From Bosea sp. (in: a-proteobacteria) (GTDB taxonomy: Bacteria > Pseudomonadota > Alphaproteobacteria > Rhizobiales > Beijerinckiaceae), in assembly GCF_023953965.1 (NCBI RefSeq), contig NZ_JAMLIX010000001.1:62001-126000 (forward strand): a stretch of DNA of 64,000 nt, read 5' to 3'. Under the pieces are notes generated by a model. The model was not told the DNA's origin. It worked only from the letters and a program-made list of their open reading frames with translations, and did not search any database. This document shows, piece after piece, positions 52,379 through 62,136 of this stretch. The stretch's first letter is position 1. Each line of letters begins with the position of its first letter. A program made the translations under genes and the position numbers.

Positions 52379-53884
52379 ATGGACATTCTTTCAAACATCG
52401 CACTTGGCCTTTCCACGGCCATCACACCGGACAATCTTCTCTATTGTCTTGTGGGGTGCCTTCTCGGCACTCTGGTCGGGGTTCTGCCCGGCCTGGGACC
52501 GGCAGCGACGATCGCCATGCTGCTGCCGCTGACGTTCGGTCATGATGCCACCGGGTCGTTGATCATGTTGGCGGGCATCTATTACGGCGCGCAGTATGGC
52601 GGATCGACGACGGCCATGCTGATCAACCTTCCCGGAGAGCCGTCGAGCGTGGTCACCGCGCTGGATGGATACAAGATGGCGAGAGCGGGCCGGGCCGGGC
52701 CGGCACTGGCAATTGCGGCTCTCGCCTCGTTTTTCGCCGGCACCATCGCAACGGTCATCATCGCATTCTTCGCCCCGGTCCTCGGGGCAATGGCCCTGAC
52801 TTTCGGCGCGGCTGAATACTTTTCGCTCATGGTTCTCGGCCTCGTGGTGGCGGTTGCGCTTGCGCGCGGCTCCTTCGTCAAGGCGCTCGGGATGGTCGTC
52901 CTCGGAGTCACGCTCGGGCTGATCGGTTCGGACAGGGGTTCCAGCGACCTTCGTTTCACTTTCGGGATACTTGAACTCAGCGACGGGCTGAACATCGTTG
53001 CCGTCGCCATGGGCATGTTCGGCATCACCGAAGTCATCCACAACTTGCCGGGAGGAACCCAGCGTCGATCGAGCCTGCAACCTTCGCTGCGCGATCTCTG
53101 GCCGCAAAAGGATGACATCAAGGCATCGACCGGCCCGGCAATACGAGGCACGGCGATGGGCGTCCTGCTCGGCATGCTTCCGGGAGGCGGCGCCATGTTG
53201 TCCTCCTTTGCCGCGTATCTGCTGGAAAAGAAACTGTCCCGGGAGCCTCAGCGGTTTGGAAACGGCGCGATCGAAGGTGTAGCGGCTCCCGAAGCTGCCA
53301 ACAACGCCGGCGCCCAGATGTCCTTCATTCCCCTGCTGACGCTCGGCATTCCGTCGAACGTCAATGTGGCCCTGATCGCCGGCGCGCTGATCATCCAGGG
53401 GATCCAGCCGGGCCCCGGCATCATCCACCAGCAGCCGACATTGTTTTGGGGGCTGATCGCCTCGATGTGGGTCGGAAACCTGATGCTCGTGATCCTCAAT
53501 CTGCCGCTCGTCGGTCTGTGGACGAGACTTCTGACGGTCCCCTATAGCTTGCTTTATCCATCGATCATCATCTTCTGCTGCATTGGCGTCTATTCGCTGA
53601 ATAACTCGCCGTTCGACGTCTATATCATGATCGCGCTCGCTTTTTTTGGCTATGTTTTGAGGTTGCTCGACTGCGAGCCCGCGCCCCTCATCCTGGGTAT
53701 GGTTCTTGGCCCGCTGATGGAGGAGTACCTGCGGCGCGCGATGCAATTGTCGCGAGGTAACCCGATGATCTTTATCGAGCGTCCGCTCAGTGCTGCCCTC
53801 GTTGCCGCGACGGTCGCAATCGCGCTCTTGATTGCCGTCCCGATGGTGAGACGCAGCCGCGAGATCGCCCTGCAGGACGAATAG
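52379..53884 (+). CDS. tctA: Tripartite tricarboxylate transporter large membrane subunit (TctA)
   Basis: This protein of about 501 residues is the secondary-transport subunit with around 11-12 membrane segments. Conserved stretches are GVLPGLGPAATIAMLLPLTF, YYGAQYGGSTTAMLINLPGE and AMGVLLGMLPGGGAMLSSF. It uses the proton or sodium gradient to import a carboxylate. I prefer ATG 52379; an in-frame TTG at 52370 overlaps the tctB stop. Confidence 0.94.
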   Translation: MDILSNIALGLSTAITPDNLLYCLVGCLLGTLVGVLPGLGPAATIAMLLPLTFGHDATGSLIMLAGIYYGAQYGGSTTAMLINLPGEPSSVVTALDGYKMARAGRAGPALAIAALASFFAGTIATVIIAFFAPVLGAMALTFGAAEYFSLMVLGLVVAVALARGSFVKALGMVVLGVTLGLIGSDRGSSDLRFTFGILELSDGLNIVAVAMGMFGITEVIHNLPGGTQRRSSLQPSLRDLWPQKDDIKASTGPAIRGTAMGVLLGMLPGGGAMLSSFAAYLLEKKLSREPQRFGNGAIEGVAAPEAANNAGAQMSFIPLLTLGIPSNVNVALIAGALIIQGIQPGPGIIHQQPTLFWGLIASMWVGNLMLVILNLPLVGLWTRLLTVPYSLLYPSIIIFCCIGVYSLNNSPFDVYIMIALAFFGYVLRLLDCEPAPLILGMVLGPLMEEYLRRAMQLSRGNPMIFIERPLSAALVAATVAIALLIAVPMVRRSREIALQDE

Positions 53885-54133
53885 GGAAGGCTTGCAGGCA
53901 ATGCGACCTCGGCACGAAGCTGCCGGCAGCGAGATAAGAACGGGCTGGACCTGGCCGGGGGTTACCAAACGCGCGCTGTTGAGCCTTGCTTCCGCAACAC
54001 GTGCCGTCCGAACCGGCGTGCAGATGGATATCTCGCCGGCCGTGGCGTTCGAGCGCGTTCCGGGAGACGCGCTAACCCAGGTTCGCCGGACGTTGACGGC
54101 GCGACACGGGCCAATATTGAAAGGAATCCGATA

Positions 54134-55474
54134 ATGGACAGCCTGACCAAGAAGCTTGCGAGCCAAGCTCTGAGAACCGCGCGCACCCGATTGTCTGGGG
54201 ACGCCGTGCGCGCGGCGCAAACGCGCATGCTGGACACCATCGCCTGCGCTTTCGCCGCCTATGACGATGAGCTTTGCGCTCGCCTGCGCCGCATTCTGGC
54301 CTCTCCTTCCGTCACGCGCGGCGCGCGCATCTGGGGAGCAAGCAGTCGCGCCACGGTGGAAGATGCGGCACTGGTGAACGGGACCATGGCCCGCTACCTC
54401 GATCTCAACGACACCATCCTGGGTCGAACATCAGGACATCCGAGCGACACCATCCCCGCGCTGATGGCGCTTGCCGAAGAACGGGGTGCATCCGGCGAAG
54501 CGCTGCTTCGTGCGATTATCATCTCTTACGATCTCTATTGCGGCCTGTGCAACGGCGTCGCCTTGGCGGAGAAAGGGGTCGACCAGGTCATCGCGGCGGC
54601 GCTGGGCGCCGCTGGCGGATCCGCCTGCCTGCTCGGGCTCGACGAGACACGGACGGAGCATGCTCTCGCGCTGGCGGTCTCAGCGAATGTGGGCCTGTTC
54701 AATGTACGGATGGGCAGCCTGTCCGAATGGAAGGCCTGCGCGGGGCCGAATGCCGCCCGCAACGGTGTCTTCGCCGCCCGCTTGGCGTCGGAAGGCGTGA
54801 CGGGCCCGTCTGGCGTGTTCGAAGGCATCGGCGGTCTCGAAGCGGTGGTTGGCAAGATCGTCTGGCCTGAGGATGGCGGGCATTTTATCCTGAAGACCCA
54901 CATCAAGCGCCATCCGGTCTGCTATCACGGCCAGGCAGCGGTCGATGCCGCGCTCGACCTACACGGCCGCATGGCAGATGCCGATGTCGCAAAGGTTCGC
55001 ATCGAGGTGAACAGGATGACGTTCGAGGTCATGGGACGCGAGGCGAGCCGATGGGATCCGCGGACTCGTGAGACCGCTGACCATTCCCTCCCCTACGTTG
55101 TGGCCGTCTCCTTGCTCTCGGGCAAGATTTCCGCGGCCGCTTTCACGGATGAGGCCTTGGCGTCCCCGAAAACTCGTGCCTTTCTCCCGAAGATCGAAGT
55201 CGCCGAGCTTCCTGCATTCACGCATGGCGACGCCAATACGTCGCCTGCAAGGATTACGATCACGCTCGCCGCGGGTGGGCATGTGAGTGCGGAAACGATT
55301 TATCCGATCGGCCATTGCAACAATCCGATGTCCCACGACGACGTCGAGAAAAAATTTGGTACGCTCTGGCCACGAGAGCGCTCGATCGGACAAGCTAAAA
55401 CGATCGTGGCCGAGGTCGCACGCCTGCAAGAGGCGGCGAGTGTTACACCGCTGATCGACGAGTTGTGTAGATAG
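54134..55474 (+). CDS. MmgE/PrpD family protein
   Basis: This 446-residue protein belongs to the fold of 2-methylcitrate dehydratase PrpD and cis-aconitate decarboxylase. Visible features are ALVNGTMARYLDLNDTIL, GHPSDTIPALMALAEE and ALGAAGGSACLLGLDE. Members dehydrate, hydrate or decarboxylate small tri- or dicarboxylates; the specific reaction cannot be assigned. It lies 249 bp after tctA on the same strand, so the two probably act on the same imported carboxylate. Confidence 0.86.
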   Translation: MDSLTKKLASQALRTARTRLSGDAVRAAQTRMLDTIACAFAAYDDELCARLRRILASPSVTRGARIWGASSRATVEDAALVNGTMARYLDLNDTILGRTSGHPSDTIPALMALAEERGASGEALLRAIIISYDLYCGLCNGVALAEKGVDQVIAAALGAAGGSACLLGLDETRTEHALALAVSANVGLFNVRMGSLSEWKACAGPNAARNGVFAARLASEGVTGPSGVFEGIGGLEAVVGKIVWPEDGGHFILKTHIKRHPVCYHGQAAVDAALDLHGRMADADVAKVRIEVNRMTFEVMGREASRWDPRTRETADHSLPYVVAVSLLSGKISAAAFTDEALASPKTRAFLPKIEVAELPAFTHGDANTSPARITITLAAGGHVSAETIYPIGHCNNPMSHDDVEKKFGTLWPRERSIGQAKTIVAEVARLQEAASVTPLIDELCR

Positions 55475-56316
55475 TCAGAGCTCGCTTGCGAGCTTTGATC
55501 GGCTGGCGGTCCGGATCCCGTTTAGCGAGTATCTGGACCAGCTGGAGACCCGCAATAAGCCGAGCTGTCCTATCTCGATGCCTTCCGCCAGCGGGAGAGC
55601 CGCCTGGGCGGGATCGGCACCGTTCATCCCGATACGATCGCCGGCCCGTGGCGCAAGACGGTTCCGGCGCAGCCCGGATTGCGCGCACTCCATGTCGTTC
55701 CCGGCGCTCCGGGCGCGTCTACCACGGTGGGCAGGAGACGTATCGGTCAAGACCCGGGGCCCGCCCTGCCTGAGAGCACGCACAACCACGGAGCCAAGGG
55801 ATGGGTCGGAGGCGCTGAGGAGGTGATGACGAACGGTCGGACCGGAATTGGGACAATCCGGTAGGTGTTTCGTGCTGTCCAAGCGCGCGGGACCGTTTGG
55901 AACCCGCCCCAGGGATCTCATCAAGGCCAGCGGTCATGCGCACCGCAGCAACAGGCCGGACGCATGACTGCTGCCGATCAGATCGTCCCAACCCCCACAA
56001 ACTTCTGGACCCGCGGGCGCCGTCCACACAAGCACTTAGCCGAAGCGACGCCTTAGGCCCTTCTCGAGCGGTAAAATCTCCAGCGTCATCGAGCCCGGGC
56101 AATCGCGCCGCCACCTCATCTACAGCTCTCGTCGGTTCGCGTATGATCCCTTCTCGTACATGAGAGGTCTATCCTGCGCATAAAATTGAAGAAACGCATA
56201 AATCCTGCGTCATAAGTTACAAGTTGGCTGCAAAAATGCTCGAAAAAACAGTACCCTGCACCGCAGCAAGAGCTTCTAAGCCACCGTCAGTGTGGAGAGC
56301 CAAAAAGGGGATAAGC
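55475..56316. other. Scar region with integrase relic, no intact gene
   Basis: These 842 bases carry the integrase fragment at 55559-55730 and otherwise no gene. A 7-bp hairpin AGCTCGC-TT-GCGAGCT follows the MmgE stop at 55479-55494. Beyond the relic the sequence becomes AT-richer up to the start of the binding-protein gene, whose promoter it probably holds. Confidence 0.65.
55559..55730 (+). pseudogene. Fragment of a second tyrosine integrase
   Basis: The stretch aligns without gaps to 19689-19860 of the island integrase: 16 differences in 170 bases compared, about 91 % identity. The fragment stays in frame (AELSYLDAFRQRESR) but begins directly after an in-frame TAA and ends where identity collapses after CACGGTGGGCA. 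It has no start, catalytic domain or tRNA nearby. It is the relic of a related but not identical integrase, from an earlier insertion or a recombination event. Confidence 0.88.
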
Positions 56317-57402
56317 ATGAAGCGTGCCCAATCAGGTCTATTGACCACCAAAATGTCCAGGAGAGCAGCGCTGCGCGCCGGCATCGGTGGCGTGATCGCC
56401 GCCCCGTTCGTGCTCCGGGCGCCCGATGCGCGCTCCGCCACCAGCGTCGTCTTCGGGACCTATGGAGGCAGCTATGGCGAGGCGCTGAAGCGCATCTTCT
56501 TCCAGCCCTTCGCTAAGGAAACCGGCATTCAGGTCATCCAGACGGCGCCTGCCGACATGGCGAAGCTGCGCGCGCAGGTGCAGTCCAAGTCGCCGGAATG
56601 GGACGTGATCGAGTTGATCCCGTCGGAATGCGTTACGGCCGCGCGGATGGGCCTCGTCATGCCGCTCGACTTCGGGAAGATCGATATTCCGGAGCTCTCG
56701 GTGCCCGAAGCCAAGCAGACACATTGGCTGAGCACCTACAACTACACCACCGGCATCGGCTACAACTCGGCAAAATTCCCGGCGGGCAAGCATCCCGAGA
56801 CCTGGGCTGACTTCTGGGACGTGCAGAAGTTTCCGGGGCGTCGGTCCCTGCGCTCGCGCCCCGACAACGTGCTCGAGATCGCCCTGCTGGCGGACGGGGT
56901 CGCGCCGTCGGCGATGTATCCCCTTGACGTCCCGCGAGCCTTCAAGGCTCTCGATCGGATCAAGCCCCATATCGCGAAGTGGGCGGACACTGCGCCGCAG
57001 TCGATCGAACTGATCCAGACCAACGACGTCGATTTCACGCACACCTTCAACAACCGCGTCTTCGCCGCGCAGTCGAGCGGCGTGCCGGTCGCGTTCAACA
57101 CGGAGCAGCTGATGATGGCCTTTCCGGCCTTCGCCTTGCCGACCGGGGCGGCGAATGCGGAAGCTGGCATGCGGCTGCTCGGCTACATGATGAAGCCCGA
57201 TCTCCAGGCCGAGCTCTGGAAAGCGCTGCGGCTCATCCCCGTGACCAAGGCCGCTTCTGCCTTGATTCCGGAAGCCGAGCGCAAGGCCTGGTTTCCGGAT
57301 CTCACGACCGGGAAACATCTGGCGCTCAATGCCGAATGGTGGGGAGCGGACGGGCGGCTGGCCGAGGTCACCACCCAGTACCGCAACTGGCTCTTGCGCT
57401 GA
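56317..57402 (+). CDS. ABC transporter substrate-binding protein with Tat-type signal
   Basis: This 361-residue binding protein has signal MSRRAALRAGIGGVIAAP, which carries the twin-arginine S-R-R-x-x-L pattern. The mature protein has the PotD-like features FGTYGGSYGEALKRIFFQP, WDVIELIPSECV and TYNYTTGIGYNSAKFP. ATG 56317 has a strong AAAAGGGGAT ribosome site; an ORF opening at 56224 lacks one. It heads an operon that continues with acyl-CoA synthetase, crotonase, permeases and ATPase. Confidence 0.9.
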   Translation: MKRAQSGLLTTKMSRRAALRAGIGGVIAAPFVLRAPDARSATSVVFGTYGGSYGEALKRIFFQPFAKETGIQVIQTAPADMAKLRAQVQSKSPEWDVIELIPSECVTAARMGLVMPLDFGKIDIPELSVPEAKQTHWLSTYNYTTGIGYNSAKFPAGKHPETWADFWDVQKFPGRRSLRSRPDNVLEIALLADGVAPSAMYPLDVPRAFKALDRIKPHIAKWADTAPQSIELIQTNDVDFTHTFNNRVFAAQSSGVPVAFNTEQLMMAFPAFALPTGAANAEAGMRLLGYMMKPDLQAELWKALRLIPVTKAASALIPEAERKAWFPDLTTGKHLALNAEWWGADGRLAEVTTQYRNWLLR

Positions 57403-57475
57403 GCCGGCAGCCGGTATCCCAGTCCATGACGGCCGGCCGGTATCGCGGTGCCGGCCACCTCCTGCAGTATCGGCC

Positions 57476-59578
57476 ATGCATAGATCACCGCTTTCACGAT
57501 TGCTCGCGCCCCGCTCGGTGGCGCTCGTCGGCGCCTCGGAGCGTCCCCATTCCGCGGGGTTGCGCGTTCTCGGCAACATCATCGCCGGCCGCTTCGGAGG
57601 CGCAATCTATCCGGTCAATCCGCGCTACGAGACCATTCTCGGGCTACCCTGCCATCCTTCGCTGAGCAGTCTGCCCGAGGTACCGGACACCGTCTTCGTC
57701 GCGATCCCGGGCGAACAGATTTCAGGGATCGTCGACGAGGCGGGCCGGCTCGGCGTCGGCGCCATCATGACGAACGCATCCGGCTTCTCGGATGCGGGCC
57801 CTGAAGGCGAGAAGCGGCAGGAGGAGTTGGTTGGACGGATCAGACGGCATGGGATGGTGCTGTGCGGACCCAACAATTCCGGCTTCATCAATCTCTGGGA
57901 CCGCTTCTGTCCCAGCACCTTCTACGATCTGCCCGTCACCGGCCCCGGCCCGGTCTGCGTCGTCTCGCAGAGCGGCTCGGTCTCCGCGGCTCTCTCGCAG
58001 GACGATCGCGGCCTCGGCATCGGCTACAACATCACGGTCGGCACCGAGGCGGCGCTCGACGTCTGCGACTACGCCGAATTCGTACTGGCCGAAGAGCGTG
58101 TCCGGGTCGTGATGTGCTTCATCGAGACCCTGCGGAATCCGCAGCGTTTCGCCGCGATCGCGCGGAACGCGGCCTGCCGCGGCAAGCGCATCATCGTCAC
58201 GAAGGTCGGACGCTCGGAGGGGGGCCGTTCGGCCGCGGCCGCCCACAGCGGCGCGCTGGTCGGCGACGACGCCGTCTACGACGCCTTCTTCGAGCGCAAC
58301 GGCATCGTTCGCGCGCCCGATCTCGACGCGATGATCGAGGCGGCCAAGCTCTTCTCACACCATGCGCCGCCGTTGCGGCCGGGCACGGTGGTCGTCACCA
58401 TGTCGGGCGGCGAGGCGGGCCTCATCGCCGACGTCGCGGCGGAGGTTTCGCTGCCTCTGATGTCGCTGAGCGCGGAGAGGATCACGGCGCTCAAGCCGGA
58501 TGTCTCGCCCTATCTCGTCCCGCGCAACCCGCTGGATTCGATGGGGCTGAGCTGGGACAAGGAACGTTTCGCGCGCATCATCCGCACGCTGCGAGCCGAC
58601 CCCGAAATCGGCGCGATCGCCATCGCCTCCGACGCCTCCGGCGCCGGCGTCGGCGACCAGCTCATGGTCAACGACATGGCCCATGTCTGCGCCGCGGAAA
58701 ACATGGGCGACACGCGCGTGGTCTTCTTCACCAACACCGCCGGCGGCGGGCCCAATCGCGACATCGACGCGGTTCTCGGCCGGGCCGGGATTCCGTTCCT
58801 GTGCGGCATGCGCGCGTCGCTTGCCGCCATGGGAGGCTGGAGCAAGGCCTGCGTCGCCTTCGAAGATTCCGCGCCGGCGCCGGCGCGTGCGGATGCAGCG
58901 CGGTTCCTGGATGCCGACGAGGCGGAGCGCTTCGCCGCCCTGAGCGCGGCCGGCGTGCCGATGGCCATGAGCCTCAAGGTCACCGATGCCGGGGCGGCGG
59001 TGGCGGCAGCGGCCAGGATCGGGCGGCCGGTGGCCCTGAAGGCGACGGCACCCGATCTCCTGCACAAGAGCGAACTCGGCCTGCTGCGGCTCAATCTCTC
59101 GACACCGGCCGCCGTGGCCGGGGCATTCGAGGACTTGTCCGCCGGGCTTGCCCGCCATTCGGCGGGGCCGGGAGCCGCGGTGATCATGCAGCCGATGGCA
59201 CCCGCCGGGCTCGAGCTCATCATCGCGGTGCGCAAGGAGCCCGGCTTCGGCAATATCGTTGTCGTCGGTCTCGGCGGTGTGTTCGTCGAGCTCCTTCGCG
59301 AATCGGCGATCCGGATCGGCCCCGTGACCACCGCACAGGCGAAGGCGATGCTGGCCTCCTCCCGGGCCGGCCAGCTCATGGACGGCTTCCGCGGCGAAGG
59401 GCCCTACGACATCGATGCGGCCGCGGGGGCGATCGCCGCGCTGTCGGACTTCGCCGAGGGGCTCGGTCCGCAGGTGAGCGCGGTCGAGATCAACCCGCTG
59501 ATCGTCCACCGCCGCGGTGACGGCGCCACGGGCGTGGATGTCGCAGTCGAACGGAGCGCCCACTCAGCCGGGCATTGA
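57476..59578 (+). CDS. Acyl-CoA synthetase (NDP-forming), AcdAB-type fusion
   Basis: This 700-residue enzyme would form acyl-CoA from acid, CoA and ATP giving ADP and phosphate. Order of domains: CoA-binding Rossmann (SVALVGASERPHSAGLRVLG), succinyl-CoA-ligase-like domain with catalytic His257 in AAAAHSGALVGDD, and a C-terminal ATP-grasp domain (KATAPDLLHKSELGLLRL). The His position agrees with the active-site histidine of acetyl-CoA synthetases (ADP-forming). The substrate may be the acid imported by the same operon. The start at ATG 57476 has only a weak ribosome site; a longer frame opens at 57329 and overlaps the binding-protein gene. Confidence 0.87.
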   Translation: MHRSPLSRLLAPRSVALVGASERPHSAGLRVLGNIIAGRFGGAIYPVNPRYETILGLPCHPSLSSLPEVPDTVFVAIPGEQISGIVDEAGRLGVGAIMTNASGFSDAGPEGEKRQEELVGRIRRHGMVLCGPNNSGFINLWDRFCPSTFYDLPVTGPGPVCVVSQSGSVSAALSQDDRGLGIGYNITVGTEAALDVCDYAEFVLAEERVRVVMCFIETLRNPQRFAAIARNAACRGKRIIVTKVGRSEGGRSAAAAHSGALVGDDAVYDAFFERNGIVRAPDLDAMIEAAKLFSHHAPPLRPGTVVVTMSGGEAGLIADVAAEVSLPLMSLSAERITALKPDVSPYLVPRNPLDSMGLSWDKERFARIIRTLRADPEIGAIAIASDASGAGVGDQLMVNDMAHVCAAENMGDTRVVFFTNTAGGGPNRDIDAVLGRAGIPFLCGMRASLAAMGGWSKACVAFEDSAPAPARADAARFLDADEAERFAALSAAGVPMAMSLKVTDAGAAVAAAARIGRPVALKATAPDLLHKSELGLLRLNLSTPAAVAGAFEDLSAGLARHSAGPGAAVIMQPMAPAGLELIIAVRKEPGFGNIVVVGLGGVFVELLRESAIRIGPVTTAQAKAMLASSRAGQLMDGFRGEGPYDIDAAAGAIAALSDFAEGLGPQVSAVEINPLIVHRRGDGATGVDVAVERSAHSAGH

Positions 59579-59596
59579 GATCGGGAAGCGGATGAA

Positions 59597-60412
59597 ATGA
59601 ACTACGAAGCAATTACCTTCGAAGTCGACGGGCGCGTCGCCATAGTGGAGCTGAACCGCCCCGATAAGCTCAACGCCATCAACAAGGCGGTGAAGGAGGA
59701 GATGGCGGATGCGCTGAAGCGCTTTTCCGAAGACGACGATCTGCGCGTCATGGTCATAGCCGGCAAGGGCGGAAAGGCGTTCTCGGTCGGGTTCGATCTT
59801 GTCGAGTCGACCGGAACGCCGCGTACCGACGTCAAGAAATGGCGCGAACGGACGCGCGACGACTACCTGTTCTGCCGTTCGCCCTGGGACTGTCCCAAGC
59901 CGATCATCGCGATGATCGACGGCCACTGCCTCGCCGGGGGGCTCGAATTCGCGCAGATGTGCGACATTCGCTATTGCTCCGACACCTCGTCCTTCGGCGT
60001 CGTCGAGACGCGGTTCTCCGCCGGCGTCGTGGCGCTCGGCATGCCGTGGATCATCGGCAACCGCTGCCGCGAGCTGATCTATACGGGCGACACCTTCGAT
60101 GCCGCCGAGGCGGAGCGGCTCGGCCTCGTCAACCGGGTTTATCCGAAGGACAGGCTGCGCGAGGAGGTGATCAAGAACGCCAAGCGCATGGGCCAGGTCG
60201 CACTCGACTGCCTGGTCTGGAACAAACGGGCCATCACCAACACCTATTCCGCGATGGGCTTCGAGCCGGCGTTGCTCTACGGCCTCGAAGCCTGCACGCT
60301 GATGGACGTGATCCATACGCCCGAGTACATCGAATTCGCACGGATCCGGGCCGAACAGGGGCTCGGAGCGGCGCTGGCCTGGCGCGACGGGCAATTTAAG
60401 CCCTATGAATGA
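59597..60412 (+). CDS. Enoyl-CoA hydratase/isomerase family protein with both catalytic glutamates
   Basis: This 271-residue crotonase keeps a glutamate at both hydratase positions: CLAGGLEFAQMCD and SFGVVETRFSAG. Oxyanion-hole segment KAFSVGFDL is also present. It is the only one of the window's four crotonases with both residues, so it is the most credible enoyl-CoA hydratase. Its end overlaps the start of the ABC permease by ATGA. Confidence 0.87.
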   Translation: MNYEAITFEVDGRVAIVELNRPDKLNAINKAVKEEMADALKRFSEDDDLRVMVIAGKGGKAFSVGFDLVESTGTPRTDVKKWRERTRDDYLFCRSPWDCPKPIIAMIDGHCLAGGLEFAQMCDIRYCSDTSSFGVVETRFSAGVVALGMPWIIGNRCRELIYTGDTFDAAEAERLGLVNRVYPKDRLREEVIKNAKRMGQVALDCLVWNKRAITNTYSAMGFEPALLYGLEACTLMDVIHTPEYIEFARIRAEQGLGAALAWRDGQFKPYE

Positions 60413-61278
60413 GGCGGCAGCAACCCGACGCATGGGTGGGGGCGTCCGCTGCCGGCGCCTTCCGGGCTGATGCGATGTATCTGTTCTTCCTGCCGGCCCT
60501 GATCGTCTTCGCGGTGATCTTCATGATACCGCTCGGGCTCGTGTTCTATACGAGCCTGTTCGATCCCGGCTTCACCTTCGTCAAATACGCCCAGCTCCTC
60601 GACGAGCCGCTCTATGGCCGCGTTCTCCTCACCACGCTGGAAATCACGGCCACGGCGACGGCGCTGACCCTGCTGATCGGCTATCCAGTCGCCTATCATC
60701 TCGCGGGCCAGCCGCCGCGCCGCCGGACGCTCCTGCTCGTGCTGGTGCTGCTGCCGTTCTGGACCAGCATCCTGGTCAAGAGCTTCGCCTTCGCCGTTCT
60801 GCTCGGTCGAGGCGGCCTGATCAACAATGCGCTCGCCGCGCTTTTCGGAGAAGGCGCCAGGCTGGAGCTGCTGTACAACCGGGTCGGGGTCATGGTCGGC
60901 ATGACGCATTACCTGCTGCCCTTCATGGTGCTGATCGTGCTCGGCAGCCTGCTCGCCCAGGACGGCAGCCTGCGCCGCGCGGCGATGATGATGGGCGCCG
61001 GGCGGCTGCGGATCTTCTGGTCGATCACGCTGCCGCTCAGCCTGCCCGGCGTGATGGCCGGGACGCTGATCTGCGCGATCCTGTCTTTCGGCATGTTCAT
61101 CACGCCGGCGCTGCTGGGCGGCCGGCAGGACTACATGATCTCGAATCTGATCGACCTCAATGTCCGCGAGACGCTCGACTGGCCGCTGGCTTCGGCGCTC
61201 TCCGTCGCCTTGATGGTGATCACGGCGCTCTTCGTCGTCGGCCTGGCCCGCGTCCGCAAGGGAGAGCTGTTTGATTGA
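60409..61278 (+). CDS. ABC transporter permease, PotB-like (second system)
   Basis: This 289-residue membrane protein has about six transmembrane segments (MYLFFLPALIVFAVIFMIPL first). The EAA-like loop is RRAAMMMGAGRLRIFWSITL. It is translationally coupled to the crotonase gene. Its partner permease starts 57 bp after its stop. Confidence 0.92.
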   Translation: MRRQQPDAWVGASAAGAFRADAMYLFFLPALIVFAVIFMIPLGLVFYTSLFDPGFTFVKYAQLLDEPLYGRVLLTTLEITATATALTLLIGYPVAYHLAGQPPRRRTLLLVLVLLPFWTSILVKSFAFAVLLGRGGLINNALAALFGEGARLELLYNRVGVMVGMTHYLLPFMVLIVLGSLLAQDGSLRRAAMMMGAGRLRIFWSITLPLSLPGVMAGTLICAILSFGMFITPALLGGRQDYMISNLIDLNVRETLDWPLASALSVALMVITALFVVGLARVRKGELFD

Positions 61279-61335
61279 GCGCCCCGCCCCCATGGCCCGC
61301 GCCGGCGCGGATCGCCCGACCGGAGGCCTCTTGCG

Positions 61336-62136
61336 ATGAGCGACGCTTCGGAGATCCGCACCTTCTCCTGGCTCTCGCTCGGCGCCAAGCTGCTCGCCTG
61401 GCTGGGCTACGCTTTCCTGGTGATCCCCAGCCTGATCGTGATCCCGCTCTCCTTCGGTGACTCGCAGATCCTGGTGTTTCCGCCGCCGAACCTGTCGATG
61501 GCGCATTACCGGGAGTATTTCGTCGAAGGAAACTGGCTCGATGCGACCTGGCAGAGCCTGCGCGTCGCGCTGGGGGTGACATTCTTCTCGCTGGTCATCG
61601 GCGTCGGCGCCGCCTATGGGCTGCAGCGCTCGGAATTCCGCGGCAAGAAGCTGGTGACGCTGATCCTGCTCAGCCCGATCTTCGTGCCGGGCGTCGTCGT
61701 CGGACTGGCACTCTACATCTATCTGTCGCGCCTGGGCATCGCGGGGACGACCTTCGGCCTGATGATCGGCCATACCATCGTGGTCGTGCCTTTCGTCATC
61801 GTCACCGCGAATGCCGGCCTGCGCCAGATCGACAGCGGGCTCGAGACGGCGGCGAGCCTGATGGGCGCGGGAAAGCTCTACGTGCTTCGGCGGGTGACGC
61901 TGCCGCTCCTGCTGCCGTCGGTGCTCGCCGCGGGGCTGTTCGCCTTCCTGATGTCGTTCGACGAGGTCGTGATCTCCTATTTCATCGCGAGCGTCAGGCA
62001 GACGACGCTGCCGGTTAAGATGTACAGCTCGATCAAGTGGGAGATCACGCCCGTGATCGCCGCGATCTCGAGCATGCTGACGGTCTTCGCGCTGATGATC
62101 TGTGTGGTGACGGCTCTGCTGCAAAGGAAGAATTGA
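61336..62136 (+). CDS. ABC transporter permease, PotC-like (second system)
   Basis: This 266-residue permease begins with membrane segment GAKLLAWLGYAFLVIPSLIV. It has the EAA-like loop ETAASLMGAGKLYVLRRVTL and a final segment SMLTVFALMICVVTALLQ. Its stop TGA shares its last base with the ATG of the ATPase gene, so translation is coupled. Confidence 0.92.
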   Translation: MSDASEIRTFSWLSLGAKLLAWLGYAFLVIPSLIVIPLSFGDSQILVFPPPNLSMAHYREYFVEGNWLDATWQSLRVALGVTFFSLVIGVGAAYGLQRSEFRGKKLVTLILLSPIFVPGVVVGLALYIYLSRLGIAGTTFGLMIGHTIVVVPFVIVTANAGLRQIDSGLETAASLMGAGKLYVLRRVTLPLLLPSVLAAGLFAFLMSFDEVVISYFIASVRQTTLPVKMYSSIKWEITPVIAAISSMLTVFALMICVVTALLQRKN

